The position numbers and the translations under genes were made by a program. The notes under the pieces are model-generated. The model was not told the DNA's origin. It searched no databases and saw only the letters and a program-made list of their open reading frames with translations. Below are positions 11,310-21,392 of a stretch of 64,000 bases of DNA, piece after piece. This stretch comes from Mastigias papua (lineage: Eukaryota; Cnidaria; Scyphozoa; Rhizostomeae; Mastigiidae), in NCBI GenBank assembly GCA_964019165.1, contig OZ025280.1, positions 8,488,428 to 8,552,427 on the forward strand. Reading direction: 5' to 3'. Each line of letters opens with the position of its first letter. The first letter of the stretch is position 1.

Positions 11310-12342
11310 CAGGCCCGTAGACACTGGGGGGACAGTGGGGCATTGCCCCCCAATAATTTACTGAGGTTGTATATACAGTAGAAGTATACTACGCAGTACT
11401 TTTTAGTCATTTTTCAGTTCAGTTCCACTCAATCTTGAACCTAGAAGCACCATAACACAGATATATGGCATGCAGAGTTTCTGCTTATGTAGATGGCAAC
11501 CCTTTTAGGAAATAGGGCATTGTTCCTTTTGAGTGCATTCCATGTAGCCCATGCAAGATATGTGAGGGTGAGAAATGTCTTTTCTTCAATATGTTGGTAA
11601 GATATAGTTTTGCCTCTATCATTGGTGTACATGCACGTAGTACCAAAGAGAAAAGACGGTTTAGCTTTTTCCTTTGTAGTTTAAATCTTCAAATTTCGAT
11701 GAAACTAGGTTCACTCCTTTTTTATAATAACAATTTTATAAAACCAACAGCCTCAAAATTGTTCGGAAATTAAGAACAAATTAAGAACAAAGTGAGGCTA
11801 AAGTACTATCGCAAAATGTATTTTTGCAAAAAGGTGCATGCACTGTCCAATAATATATTAACATGAAATGTCATTCCCTCGTAAAAATAATACCTATTTC
11901 ATAGGCATCTAATTTTGTCTTGCATATTGTCTAATGTCTAAATTGTCTACACCCCACAAATTTAAGAACAAATTTTATGAACAATTCAGCCTCAAAAATT
12001 TAGAAAAAAATTAAGAACAGTCAGCCTAAACCTCAATTTTACTGGTTCTTATAAAAAAGGAGTGCAGAGGAGCCAGTTTCCCCGTCTTAGCATGAAGATC
12101 AATGATGGAAACTGCTTCATTCTATTTTGCAAAAGGACCTTTCCGACGTTCTGGAGGGCGTTACTTTGAAACATTTTTCTGGGGGCAAGCCCCCAGACCC
12201 CCATTTTTCATCAGAAGGCCTATGAAAAACCACTATTTTGGCATATACTTATGGATAACATGTAATGCTCCCCCTGAAAGGGTTCTAACTTGACTTCTAC
12301 ATCTGCCCCCCCCCCAATCCGGTTCAGATGTCTACGGGACTG
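11310..12342. mobile_element. Non-autonomous hAT-type element
   Basis: The ends are inverted: CAGGCCCGTAGACA at 11310 and the complement of CAGTCCCGTAGACA ending at 12342. The exact 8-bp duplication TCTGTGCG flanks them (11302-11309 and 12343-12350). An 8-bp duplication with CAG ends is diagnostic of hAT. The subterminal regions are rich in G and C runs (GGGGGGACAGTGGGG on the left, a C10 run on the right). About 1.03 kb; no transposase frame is visible, so it would depend on an enzyme in trans. An inverted-repeat unit sits inside it. Confidence 0.85.
11712..12064. repeat. Inverted-repeat (MITE-like) unit inside the hAT element
   Basis: Both ends carry CACTCCTTTTTTATAA in opposite orientation, followed by related AATTTTAT/AAAATTG sequence and a GCCTCA word. 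The interior is AT-rich with repeated TTAAGAACA words. No flanking duplication could be fixed, so superfamily and exact edges are open. Confidence 0.6.
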
Positions 12343-12350
12343 TCTGTGCG

Positions 12351-12700
12351 TAAAAGTAGAATATAAACCAAGGAAAAGAGCTTATTTGTCTCCAATGCTT
12401 TGTGAAACACCAATTTGAAGTTAAGTAGTCCATTATTAAATTTTGTTTCAAATGTTGGAGTGCTTCTTCATCTACTTGCAACGAAAGTTTAGCACTTTGA
12501 CGTCTCATTTCAATGCCTTTCTCTGATAGCAAGTAATGGCAGGCATGTGTAACGTCGCCAATAGGACGGGCATATCTCGACGATACCATCAGCAATTTGG
12601 GGTTAGCCTCCTAGCTGTCTTCAATTTCTTCATCCAAGAACTCTTCAAGGAAATTTTGAAAGCTTATATAAAATGATCCAGAGTGATTTCCTTTATCCAG
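12351..12700 (-). pseudogene. Unidentified conserved-looking reading frame fragment
   Basis: On the minus strand, about 12700 down to 12351 reads NFLEEFLDEEIEDS, a stop, then SSRYARPIGDVTHACHYLL and a charged helical stretch ending near the hAT boundary. The composition (WxxF, long amphipathic segments) looks like real protein rather than chance, but I recognise no family. The fragment abuts the hAT element and may be an exon or element remnant. Confidence 0.3.
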
Positions 12701-13149
12701 GGCATTTCGTTTATTATCATATTTGGCTGCCGAAGAAAGAAATGGAAAGTGGTGACGGAGCCAAACAACTTAGACGATTAATAGGCAGTCTACACAGACA
12801 TATTGCACCATTGTGGGACATCTTCCAACACGAAAGACAGGTAGACTTGCAAAAGCAGACTTCTTCTTTTACAGGGTAGATAAAGTTAGTACCTGCATGG
12901 CTGCTCTATGTGTGAATTCCAGAGAGTAGACAAGTTGGAAATTATATACAAAACGTGATTATATACAAAAATATATACATAATGAATCATGAAGCGTGTT
13001 AATCATAACCGTATTTTATGAACGTAAAACGAAGACTGGTGAATATTACTAATCAAGCAATTTAAGAATGTTCGGGTCCAATCCCCTATTAACTAAGTCC
13101 CAGACAGTTGTCCCAGACCTCAATACTTGACACTATGGTTCCTAATTGC
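12701..13149. other. No recognised feature
   Basis: AT-rich sequence between the unidentified fragment and the Penelope-like element; nothing supportable seen. Confidence 0.4.
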
Positions 13150-14210
13150 CGCTTCCCCCCGTGAATTATTTTTATTGCAAATATTTTCTTGGGCTTTCAT
13201 GAAAGTAGACTTTTTGATAACACCGTGAAACCAGGTGTCTGCTTTAAAAATATGGACGATACTTTTGTCATCTTTCGATCCGAGCTGGATTGTGACTGTT
13301 TTCATCAAAAACTTAACTTACTGCATCCAAGCTTTAAAATTCACAGTACACAACTCCTTGAGCTTTCTAGACGTTTTGGTGGAAAAAGAGGGCACTGGGT
13401 TTCTTACCAGCGTTTACAGGAAGCCAGCATTTACAGGGCAATACATCCGTTGGAATTCCTTCAGCCCAAAAGCAAGAAAAATTAGCATTATTAAAACCTT
13501 AGTTCACAGGGCACTAATGATTTGCTCCAAAACTAAATTAGGCTCAGAGCTTGATAGAGTAAAGCAACTGCTCATTGAAAATGGATATCCAGATGATGTC
13601 CTTGTTTCTTGCATTAAGCAAAAACTTGCCAACTTTGCAGCGGAAAAACCGCGTGGTCCTGAGAAGTGCCAGGTTTACCTAAAAATTGCCCTGGATTGGT
13701 AATGTTTCATCACAATTTGAGAACCAAATCAACACAGCCATTACATCCTGTTTCTATGCTGTGAAGCCTCGTGTGGTCTACAATACTAAGGTCATGCTAC
13801 AATCTGCTAAAAAAGATAGCGTTCCTACCACTCAAAAAAGATGTGCAGTTTACGATTTTTCGTGCCGATGTGAAGCTCGGTACTTAGGGCGCACTACGCA
13901 GAGACTAGCAGACAGGATTAAACAACATGTACCCTTGAGCATCAGGAAGACAAACACTATAATAAGAGAACAGCCACCTCGTATGTGTAAAAGTTCTAAT
14001 TCTAAAATGAAAAGTGATTCGGCCATAGGACAACATCTAATTGAAAACCCAGAATGCGCCAAAACATATACAGACGATAATTTTCGGATCATTGGGCAAG
14101 CAAGATCGTCCTTTAATTTAAGTGTTTTGGAATCAGTTTACATAAAGACTCAAAATCCAATCTTGTGTAAACAAAAAGAATTCATTTTCTCATTTGGATT
14201 CTTCAAGTAA
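13150..14210 (+). pseudogene. Penelope-like element: RT C-terminus plus GIY-YIG endonuclease (broken)
   Basis: The 3' half of a Penelope-like retroelement. The RT active-site region reads NMDDTFVIF near 13245 (normally YVDD), then LNLLHPSFK. After a frame change near 13340, FLDVLV, TSVYRKPAFTG and NGYP follow. A second shift near 13690 leads to the endonuclease (13686-14210), with LPWIGNVS at its head, then the GIY-YIG module CAVYDFSCRCEARYLGRTTQ, RIKQH, and a late glutamate in VLESVYIK. The 5' two thirds of RT is missing. The stop TAA at 14208 looks like the original end. Telomere-type (EN-minus) elements lack this nuclease, so the copy belongs to the EN-plus group. Confidence 0.88.
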
Positions 14211-14252
14211 ACAATGGTGAATAGGTGCCAAGTGGCCAATCATACGGCTAAC

Positions 14253-14273
14253 TTATTATTATTATTATTATTA
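14253..14273. repeat. (TTA)7 microsatellite
   Basis: Seven TTA units at the junction between the Penelope-like fragment and the 3' end of the minus-strand non-LTR element. On the minus strand it reads as a TAA-type 3' tail of that element. Confidence 0.9.
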
Positions 14274-14837
14274 ACAAATATAGGATTTTTCCACAGTCAT
14301 ATCATATTTACACTAGGTACATATATATATTGTTATTACAGAAGTCCTGTTAAATAAATCAACAAGAAGAAAAATATATCTATATGCCATAAGTTATAAG
14401 TAAGTCTTAAAATACTAATATAATTGCTTTTTAAAAGTTCTATAGTCAGCTTCTTTCCTCGTGTTTTCGGGAAGTTCATTAAAAACTATAACTCCCTGGT
14501 AATAGGTCGATTTCCGCGCTGCTTTCAACTTTATTTTAGGGATTTCTAATTTCGTTCCATTGCATCTTGTATTTGCGGTTATTTTTCATATCATGTAGTA
14601 CTCGTTAAATTCATGACAAATATCTTCATTGTGTAGGCACTTGTGTACAAAGGTGCATAGTTGTTTCTTTTTGATGGTTTCAGCTTTGAGCTCTATCCTC
14701 AACTTTTTCGATTTTGCTCTTTATATGGGGTGGAGTCGAACCATAGAGTGAAAGTGACCCATAAGTAAGAATAGGGACAATCGTGGCCTGATATATCAGT
14801 TTGGTCGTTTTGGCATCCATGAAACTTCGCATTTGTC

Positions 14838-15906
14838 TCAAAAGACGTACTCTCGAAGACGCCTTTTTGATGTTGCAGCTAAATGTTGGGACATATTAAT
14901 AGATGTGGTTAATGTCAGTTCCAGGTATTTATAGGTTTGTGTGGCTGCGATAGGAGTAGAATTGTGGTACAGTTGCAATGTGCTATTATCCACTTTGCTT
15001 AGTCGTTGGCTTGTTCCGAACATCATCACCTCAGTTTTGCCTTTCTTACAGTTGATTATAAGCTCATTTATCGCAAGCCAGTTAGTCAGTGAGCTGAAAT
15101 CCTCCTCGACGCGTTTTTGGATTACATCAATATTTTTGTCAGCACAAAAAATGACCGTGTCTTCAGCATACATTACTATACCGCAATGCAAGAGAGTTTC
15201 TACAACATTATTGAAGTGCAGGAGGAATAAAAGAGGCCCTAATATGGATCCTTATGGTACACCCCAGTATATTGGATATAGGCCTGATGTCATGCCTAGG
15301 AATGATACTTGCTGTTTTCTACCAAAAAGGTAACTAGTTAGCTACTGATACTCAGCTCCTGAGATACCACATGAAGGGAGCTTATTGATAATGGAGGCAT
15401 GGGAGATGGTGTTGTACGCTTTGCTCATGTCAATAAAAACTGCATCAGTTAGTTGTCCTTTATCCATATTTGTTCTTATTTGATCTGTAAAGAGTGTAGT
15501 TGCCTGTTCAGTGGAGCGGTTCCGGCCGAATCCAAACTGCCTGTCCGATATTAGGTGGTTGTTTTCAAGATGGTCCATGAGTTGTTTATGTACACACATT
15601 TGAAAGATTTTTTGACAAAGCCGGTAGAATACTGATAGGACGATAATTATCAAAGCTGTATTTTGCGCATGATTTGTATCCCGGAGTTATGCGTGCCATT
15701 TCTAATTCATTCGGAAACATTCCTGGTTTCAAGGATAGATTTATTATGAATGTCATAGGTTTTGCAATAACGTATGCTGTATCTTTTAGGTAGCATGTTG
15801 GTATGTTATCCACACCGGTTGCACATTTTCTCTTAAGCTTTCTTAGTTGTTTTAGGAGGTCTTGTCCAATCACTGTCTGAAACCGGAAACGTGGGGCCTT
15901 GTTCAC
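14838..15906 (-). pseudogene. Non-LTR reverse transcriptase (broken)
   Basis: Read 5' to 3' on the minus strand: a linker with CATGVDNIPTCYLKD, the NYRPISILPALS box, then after a frame change RQFGFGRNRSTEQA and VFIDMSKAYNTISH. After a disrupted middle part comes the catalytic loop VMYAEDTVIFCADK (YAED in place of YADD), then KKGKTEVMMFGTSQR. One catalytic aspartate is therefore replaced. Frames change near 15590 and 15340. Confidence 0.85.
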
Positions 15907-16184
15907 ACGAAGTTTACGGAATTTCCAGGGAAAATTTGCTAATGGTAATGCTTTCTCCTTCAGTTGTAAGGCAATGGAGGAGAAGAATTTGCAAATTTCC
16001 CCATTGATGGTTTTTTGCCACTGACGAGCTTTTCTCCGATCTTGAACGTTTTCGGTAAGGCTTTATAATTCAACGATTTGTATGGGAAAATTTCTTTACT
16101 TGTTTTCCTCAGCGAATCCGGTTTGAATCTGTTTTCCTGAAGTTTTGTACGGAAATAGGAGCGTTTAGATCGAATGAGCTCATT

Positions 16185-16735
16185 TTATACAAAGTTTCTT
16201 TTCCGACGATATTCATTCCACTCCCTTTGTAGTTTTGATCCTTGTGCTTTTCGTAATAGTTTTCGTAACATGTATTCATATGCTGCTAAAGTTCGCTGTT
16301 TATTCTTTTCAATTTTTTCCAATAGCTTTGTTGTGAAGTGTTTTGACAAGTGGTTGGAAGAATCCGGAGGCTTATAAATGACGACAAATATGAATGATTT
16401 ATTAGATTTTGGAAAGATTTCAATCCAGATTCCTTCCATATCAGTGTGTCATCCAAATCTTGCCTGATATTAAAGATCATGCCGTTCCCTATATAAGCTC
16501 CAACACCACCACCATTTCCATTTTTTCTGCCTCTTTTAACAAATCCATATCCCTGGATGTTAAAGTCCACCGCTACTGTGTCTGCTATGAAGAGCTCTGT
16601 GAGAGAAAAGATGGCGATTTTCTGGTTTTGGATTAACATTTCTCTGATCTCGTTATGATTCCCTTGTAGGCCACGCATATTTTGATGAAAAAATTTCGAG
16701 CCCTTTTCGTTACATATAGCCTTGATCAATTGCAT
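16185..16735 (-). pseudogene. Non-LTR apurinic-type endonuclease, N-terminal half (broken)
   Basis: Starts KGSKFFHQNMRGL and continues with FSLTELFI and GGGVGAYIG, then shifts frame near 16440 into IWIEIFPKSNKSFIFVVIY and PPDSS. After KLLEKI the reading jumps to a basic linker (WNEYRRKRNF). The GDxN and SDH motifs of the second half are missing, so an internal deletion removed the catalytic C-terminal half. Confidence 0.8.
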
Positions 16736-16739
16736 TGTA

Positions 16740-17040
16740 TAAGAGCTGTTTGGGCCTGGTGGCCTTGGGCACTTTTTTATGTCTCTGCACAGGACCTATA
16801 GCAGATAAATCAAACTCAGTGTTTGAAACGACACTGTCAATCTACGTTTGGCAGTAGCAGCTAACAACGGCAGATATGATAGCTCTGCTAATTCAATACT
16901 TGCCCCTGTGATCATAATACTGATACCATCGGGCCCGTAGTAGTAAAATAAGCTAGAACAGATCATCACAGCAATTGACAACACGTCCAACCATCGCGCC
17001 ATCTTGAAACCCTTATTGTCAGACATGACTCGACACATTA
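16740..17040. other. Spacer between non-LTR element and DIRS left end
   Basis: No gene recognised. It ends at the TTC that forms the left end of the DIRS element. Confidence 0.4.
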
Positions 17041-17109
17041 TTCTACCTCGCCTCCTCTCCGCATCGAGGTCGCTGTGCAATGCACAGTTTGAGTCTTTCT
17101 AACTAGAGA
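17041..17109 (+). repeat. DIRS left terminal repeat (part copied in ICR)
   Basis: 69 bp beginning TTCTACCTCG; perfect reverse complement at 21079-21147. It shares the core GCATCGAGGTCGCTGTGCAA with the right end. Confidence 0.93.
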
Positions 17110-17247
17110 TATGATCCTATTGGTTATTCCAGCTCGCTCTTGACAGCAATATATCAAAGTTTTTAAATATAAATGTAGTTGCCAACGCCCTATCCCTCAG
17201 TTTTTTCCGAGCGTCGTTTCAACTCGTTAATGACAGCAAATTGAGCA

Positions 17248-18082
17248 ATGGAGAATGGTGAGAAGACTACATCCCAAGAGGAACACCCGGAAAGTGAACT
17301 TCTTACCAAAGAGACTCGAAGCAAAGTGTCTACAAAGAGAAAATTTGTTTCACAAAACCAATTCGACGATCTTCGTTCCACAGTTGTAGGAATGCAAAGC
17401 GAGATGTCAAAATTGGTTTCCATTTTGTAAGTTCTCTTCGGAACTTACAAAGTTTAAGGAAAGCTTCAAAAGACCCCAGAATTGCCCAGCACTAAGTGTG
17501 CCTACCATCAATCCTACCCTTTGGGCTCAGTTACCCAAAGACTCCAAGGAGCATGACAAACGCCTTCAAAACGCTCAGTCACTGCTAGCCAAAGGACTTA
17601 CAGGGGTTGTACAAATGAAGGACAACCTTTTGCAAATAGGTTCACGCACTGATCAGTTCAGTCTTTTGCAACAACTTAGCGAACAAGTTGACGCATGTGT
17701 TGCACTTTTGGGCAATGCCTATTTGGAATCCTCTTACCGCCGAAGAGATCTCTTGAAGCCGGCTATCAACCCACGTTTTCATTCGTTATGTGGGTCAAAA
17801 ACCCCAGTAACAACGTTTTTGTTTGGGGATAACATTCTTGAATCAGCTAAAACGATTCAATCGTCGCAAAAAATGACCCGAACTTTTGCGGCCGGCCGCC
17901 AAAACGTTCAATCCACACGATCTATAAACCGAGCGTTTAATGCAAATGGACACCGATCTGCATCTTCTTCGACCGGTAATTTAAACTTCCGAGGCCACAC
18001 CAATCAATCTTGGCGGTTTCGTCAGCACCCACGGATGTCAACCACAGACAACGGCTTCCAGAGGAAAAGTCAAACAAAATAG
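17248..18082 (+). pseudogene. DIRS gag-like ORF (one frame break)
   Basis: Opens MENGEKTTSQEE at 17248 and stops at 17428-17430. The following frame is open from directly beside that stop through KFSSELTKFKESF to 18082. One inserted or lost base near 17428 is the simplest explanation. The N-terminal part looks coiled-coil; the middle (NPTLWAQLPKDSKEHDKRLQ) fits DIRS gag proteins, and the C-terminus is rich in S, R, N and Q, as RNA-binding tails are. A GTAAGT at 17427 could act as a splice donor, with in-frame acceptors at 17472 or 17496, so a short intron is an alternative to a mutation. The 3' end overlaps the RT frame. Confidence 0.75.
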
Positions 18083-20136
18083 AACACCAGGTAACTGCAC
18101 GTACTAAATTATGTCTCAAAAAATGGCGTACTTTAACTAACAATCAGTTTGTTCGTAATACTGTAAGTGGCATTCGTCTAAACTTCTTACATCCGCCGAC
18201 ACAAACATGTATACCACAGCCAATTAAGTTTACCACAGGCGAAATTGCATGTATCGATGAAGAAATAAAATCTCTTATACTGAAAGGTGCTATAATTCCG
18301 GTGAATCATACGCCAGGCCAATTTATATCTAACATATTCACTCGGCCGAAAAAATCCGGGGGCTTGCGAACTATCATCAACCTGAAAAGGTTGAACAAAT
18401 ACTTGGAAAAAATTCATTTCAAAATGGAGCACATTATGACCATTTTACCTCTCATTAAACAAGGCATGTACATGACATCGCTTGATCTGAAAGACGCCTA
18501 TTTTTCAATACCCATCGCCAACCGGTACAAAAAGTATCTTCGGTTTATCTGGAATGGACAGTTATATGAATATCAGTGCCTTTGTTTTGGGCTAAGCCTT
18601 GCTCCCTTTTACTTTACGAAAGTTATGAAACCAGTTTTCTCACAGCTAAGACGTGAGGGCATTAGTTGCACTTATTACATTGACGATAGTCTGTACTTAA
18701 ATCACTCTGCCAATAAAGCTGAAACCGACACGAGGAGAGCCATGACGCTCCTTCATTCTCTGGGATTTACAGTGAACAGAAAAAAGTCTGCACTCACACC
18801 AAGTAGACAAATTATTCATCTGGGGTTTGTGATTGACACTAACACTTATACTGTCAGTCTACCTCATCAAAAGGTCCGGAAAATTATTGCTGAATGCAAC
18901 GATCTCCTCTCTTCAGAAGAAGTTACAACACGCAAATTTTCTAAAGTTATTGGCCACCTTGTTTCTTCCTTCCTGGCTATTCGTTACGCTCAACTTCACA
19001 CTCGCTACTTAGAAATATATAAAACGCAACGTTTGAGCACTTTGCAATCTTACGACCAAGTTATCTATTTGACGAATAAGATTCGTTCCGAACTTATATG
19101 GTGGCGAGACAACATAAATGCATACAATGGCCGTTCGATTTCTGAAATCTTAGGCTTAGATAACTGGCAATTCGAGATTTATACTGACGCCAGCATTAGT
19201 GGATGGGGAGCTTCTCTGTTTCAAGCAGGAGATTCCATCTCTAAAACTAATGGCCGTTGGCTCAACAATGAAAAATCGAAACACATTAATTTCCTGGAAT
19301 TACGAGCAATTCAGTTTGCTCTTTTTGCTTTTCGCAAGTTCATTATAAATTCTTCTGTTCGGATACACTGTGATAATACTACTGCCATGGCCTACATTAA
19401 TAAATTCGGAGGCTGCCGGAGTAGTTCAATGAGTTATTTGAGCCGAAAAATCTGTCTTTGGTGTATTGATAACTCAGTGTCACTTACTGCTATCCATATA
19501 CCTGGCATTTACAATACTCTAGCGGACAGATTATCACGTAAATTCACTGATAATATTGAATGGAGTCTTGACACAGACATATTTGAACGTTTATGTGCAC
19601 TTTGTGGCACACCAGGCATAGATCTTTTTGCCTCTAGGCTAAACAATAAACTACATGAATACTACTCTTGGCGACCAGACCCTTTCTGCAAAGGGGTCAA
19701 TGCTTTCACGCAATCCTGGGATTATCAATATGGCTATGCCTTCCCCCCATTCAATCAAATAAGTAAAGTTCTACATAAACTTAACAGTCACAAGTCGTGT
19801 ACCATTCTCTTGATTTTTCCGTACTGGCCCAGTCAACCATGGTTCCCATGCCTGTCAGAATATTTTGTAGATTTTCCAATTCTTTTACCACCATCCTCTT
19901 CTTTACTCAGTTGTCCATGGAATCCGAAGTCGAAGCATCCACTTCTGCCGCATCTGCACCTCGTCGCTTGCAAGTTATCAGCGAACAGTTATCTTCACGG
20001 GTACTTCCGCCAAAAACTTTCGAGATTTTATTCGCCAGCTGGAAGAAAAGTACGCAGAAAAACTACTCTTCCATCCTTCGTCAATGGCTATCGTTTTGTT
20101 CTGAACGAGGATTTAATTCCAATGAACCTACTGTAA
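18010..20136 (+). CDS. DIRS reverse transcriptase / RNase H / methyltransferase-like protein
   Basis: 708 codons, uninterrupted. RT spans about residues 60-290: FTRPKKSGGLRTIINLK, SLDLKDAYFSIPI, and the YYIDDSLYL active site at about 222-229. RNase H follows (about 388-510), with YTDAS (D near 393), the LEL glutamate (near 430), CDNTTA (D near 455) and ADRLSR (D near 506). A DAM-methyltransferase-like segment typical of DIRS lies at about 535-640 (DLFASRLN, RPDPF, YAFPPF). The start ATG overlaps the gag end and the 3' end overlaps the recombinase frame, the compact packing usual for this order. The protein copies element RNA into circular DNA for the recombinase. No stop or shift is present. 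Confidence 0.93.
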   Translation: MAVSSAPTDVNHRQRLPEEKSNKIEHQVTARTKLCLKKWRTLTNNQFVRNTVSGIRLNFLHPPTQTCIPQPIKFTTGEIACIDEEIKSLILKGAIIPVNHTPGQFISNIFTRPKKSGGLRTIINLKRLNKYLEKIHFKMEHIMTILPLIKQGMYMTSLDLKDAYFSIPIANRYKKYLRFIWNGQLYEYQCLCFGLSLAPFYFTKVMKPVFSQLRREGISCTYYIDDSLYLNHSANKAETDTRRAMTLLHSLGFTVNRKKSALTPSRQIIHLGFVIDTNTYTVSLPHQKVRKIIAECNDLLSSEEVTTRKFSKVIGHLVSSFLAIRYAQLHTRYLEIYKTQRLSTLQSYDQVIYLTNKIRSELIWWRDNINAYNGRSISEILGLDNWQFEIYTDASISGWGASLFQAGDSISKTNGRWLNNEKSKHINFLELRAIQFALFAFRKFIINSSVRIHCDNTTAMAYINKFGGCRSSSMSYLSRKICLWCIDNSVSLTAIHIPGIYNTLADRLSRKFTDNIEWSLDTDIFERLCALCGTPGIDLFASRLNNKLHEYYSWRPDPFCKGVNAFTQSWDYQYGYAFPPFNQISKVLHKLNSHKSCTILLIFPYWPSQPWFPCLSEYFVDFPILLPPSSSLLSCPWNPKSKHPLLPHLHLVACKLSANSYLHGYFRQKLSRFYSPAGRKVRRKTTLPSFVNGYRFVLNEDLIPMNLL

Positions 20137-20954
20137 CCTCCGTTTTATCTTTTTTAACGTCGCTTTACGAACGAGGTATTGGATACTCGCAAATTAACAA
20201 AGCTCGCAGTGCCTTATCTGTCCTATTTCCGGATGTGCAGATTGGGAAACTTCCATTGATCTCTCGGTTTGTTCATGGAGTTAAGAACTTGAGAAAACCA
20301 CAGCCAAAATACCCCTTTTTATGGGATGCCAAAGAATTACTACTATATCTTGCAAACTGGAAAGTTACTTCATCTTCTCCATTGAAAGATATTACTGTAA
20401 AACTTACTACAGTTCTCGCTTGTGTATCGGCTCAAAGGCTCCATACGTTAACGTTGCTCGACGCGCGTTATATCCAGTTTCAATCGTCTGGGACTTATAT
20501 GTACATTTTTAATGATTTGAAAGTCCCCCGTGCACGACCTTATTTTATCATGGCGCTTCCATCATCTTCAGGCATTGACCACCTGGGGACTGTTGAACTT
20601 CTTCAAATTTATTTAGAGAAAACAGAACAATTTCGTCGTCATGGCCATCATCGGTTATTATTAAGCTGGCGCCCTCCACACAACCCTGTCACAACTGATA
20701 CATTAGCACGTTGGATTCGCCAGGTCATGCAAGACTCGGGAATAAATGTACATGTGTTTGGTGCACACAGTGTCCGAGGCGCCTCCTCTTCGTTTGCTTT
20801 AGAACATAACGCGTCCATTGACAGTGTGTTGACAGCTGGAGATTGGTCATCTTTGCGAACATTTAACAAGCATTATAATCGAATGCATAAATCTCTGCCT
20901 TCAAATGAGCTATCAACGACTATTACCGCATTTGGGCTTCACGACTCTACTTGA
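19917..20954 (+). CDS. DIRS tyrosine recombinase
   Basis: The open frame extends from 19797, but I favour the ATG at 19917 (MESEVEAST), giving about 345 residues. The N-terminal SAM-like core-binding domain includes SWKKSTQKNYSSILRQW. The catalytic domain has R in SAQRLHTLTL, the H-x-x-R pair in GAHSVRGASSS, W in AGDWSS and the nucleophile Y in FNKHYNRM. All catalytic residues of the family are present. It is read in a different frame from, and overlaps, the RT protein by about 220 bp. The enzyme would integrate the circular DNA intermediate at a trinucleotide match, which explains the absence of a target duplication. Confidence 0.93.
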   Translation: MESEVEASTSAASAPRRLQVISEQLSSRVLPPKTFEILFASWKKSTQKNYSSILRQWLSFCSERGFNSNEPTVTSVLSFLTSLYERGIGYSQINKARSALSVLFPDVQIGKLPLISRFVHGVKNLRKPQPKYPFLWDAKELLLYLANWKVTSSSPLKDITVKLTTVLACVSAQRLHTLTLLDARYIQFQSSGTYMYIFNDLKVPRARPYFIMALPSSSGIDHLGTVELLQIYLEKTEQFRRHGHHRLLLSWRPPHNPVTTDTLARWIRQVMQDSGINVHVFGAHSVRGASSSFALEHNASIDSVLTAGDWSSLRTFNKHYNRMHKSLPSNELSTTITAFGLHDST

Positions 20955-21078
20955 TTATTCATAAACCTTGTTTTGTTCATATTTTAATCTCATTACATAT
21001 CTGTTTGATCTTTTTTAATGATTTACTGCTTGCCTCACATTACACTTTTTGCGAGAGGAATGCTAAGGTTCTTTGAAG

Positions 21079-21223
21079 TCTCTAGTTAGAAAGACTCAAA
21101 CTGTGCATTGCACAGCGACCTCGATGCGGAGAGGAGGCGAGGTAGAAATCTTAATTGGAGGAGACTCGACGAACTCCGATTTGAGTTCTCCGAGCCTCCT
21201 CGTAGCATCGAGGTCGCTGTGCA
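21079..21223 (+). repeat. DIRS internal complementary region
   Basis: Two abutting blocks, complementary to the left end (21079-21147) and to the right end (21145-21223), sharing GAA. The block templates circle closure during replication of DIRS elements. Confidence 0.92.
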
Positions 21224-21313
21224 CCCACCCTCCCTTGCCCATCCATCGCATTCCTCTCTACAGGTTTTTTTCGTTGGCCTTTGCTGTAAAATACTGAGGG
21301 ATATGGCGTTCAT

Positions 21314-21392
21314 TGCACAGCGACCTCGATGCTACGAGGAGGCTCGGAGAACTCAAATCGGAGTTCGTCGAGTCTCCTCCAATTAAGATTTC
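21314..21392 (+). repeat. DIRS right terminal repeat (part copied in ICR)
   Basis: 79 bp ending AATTAAGATTTC; exact reverse complement of 21145-21223. With the ICR it can fold into a long hairpin with a loop of about 90 nt. Confidence 0.93.

Larger units (their letters stand above)
14274..16735 (-). mobile_element. CR1/jockey-like non-LTR retrotransposon remnant
   Basis: Minus-strand element with an apurinic-type endonuclease N-terminal half, a deletion, and an RT with decayed active site. It ends near the TAA repeat. It is the same clade as the element at 39.4-47.1 kb: both share KKGKTE plus FGT-QR after the active site and a FQFGFxxxxSTE-type box. Several frame changes and a missing endonuclease second half make it inactive. 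Confidence 0.85.
17041..21392 (+). mobile_element. DIRS retrotransposon, structurally complete
   Basis: A 4.35-kb DIRS element. The left end (17041-17109) is repeated as its exact reverse complement at 21079-21147. The right end (21314-21392) is repeated as the reverse complement at 21145-21223. The two complements overlap by GAA (21145-21147), the complement of the TTC that starts the element at 17041-17043 and ends it at 21390-21392. This is the split internal complementary region and shared terminal trinucleotide of DIRS-1-type elements. Coding order is gag, RT/RNase H/methyltransferase-like, and tyrosine recombinase in an overlapping frame. Only a single-base frame break in gag spoils it, so the copy looks recent. 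Confidence 0.95.

Noticed and set aside
16796..17080. 94-codon minus-strand frame with hydrophobic segments spanning the DIRS left end
   Set aside because: It crosses the element boundary and includes the terminal repeat, so it cannot be an ancestral gene; no homology recognised.
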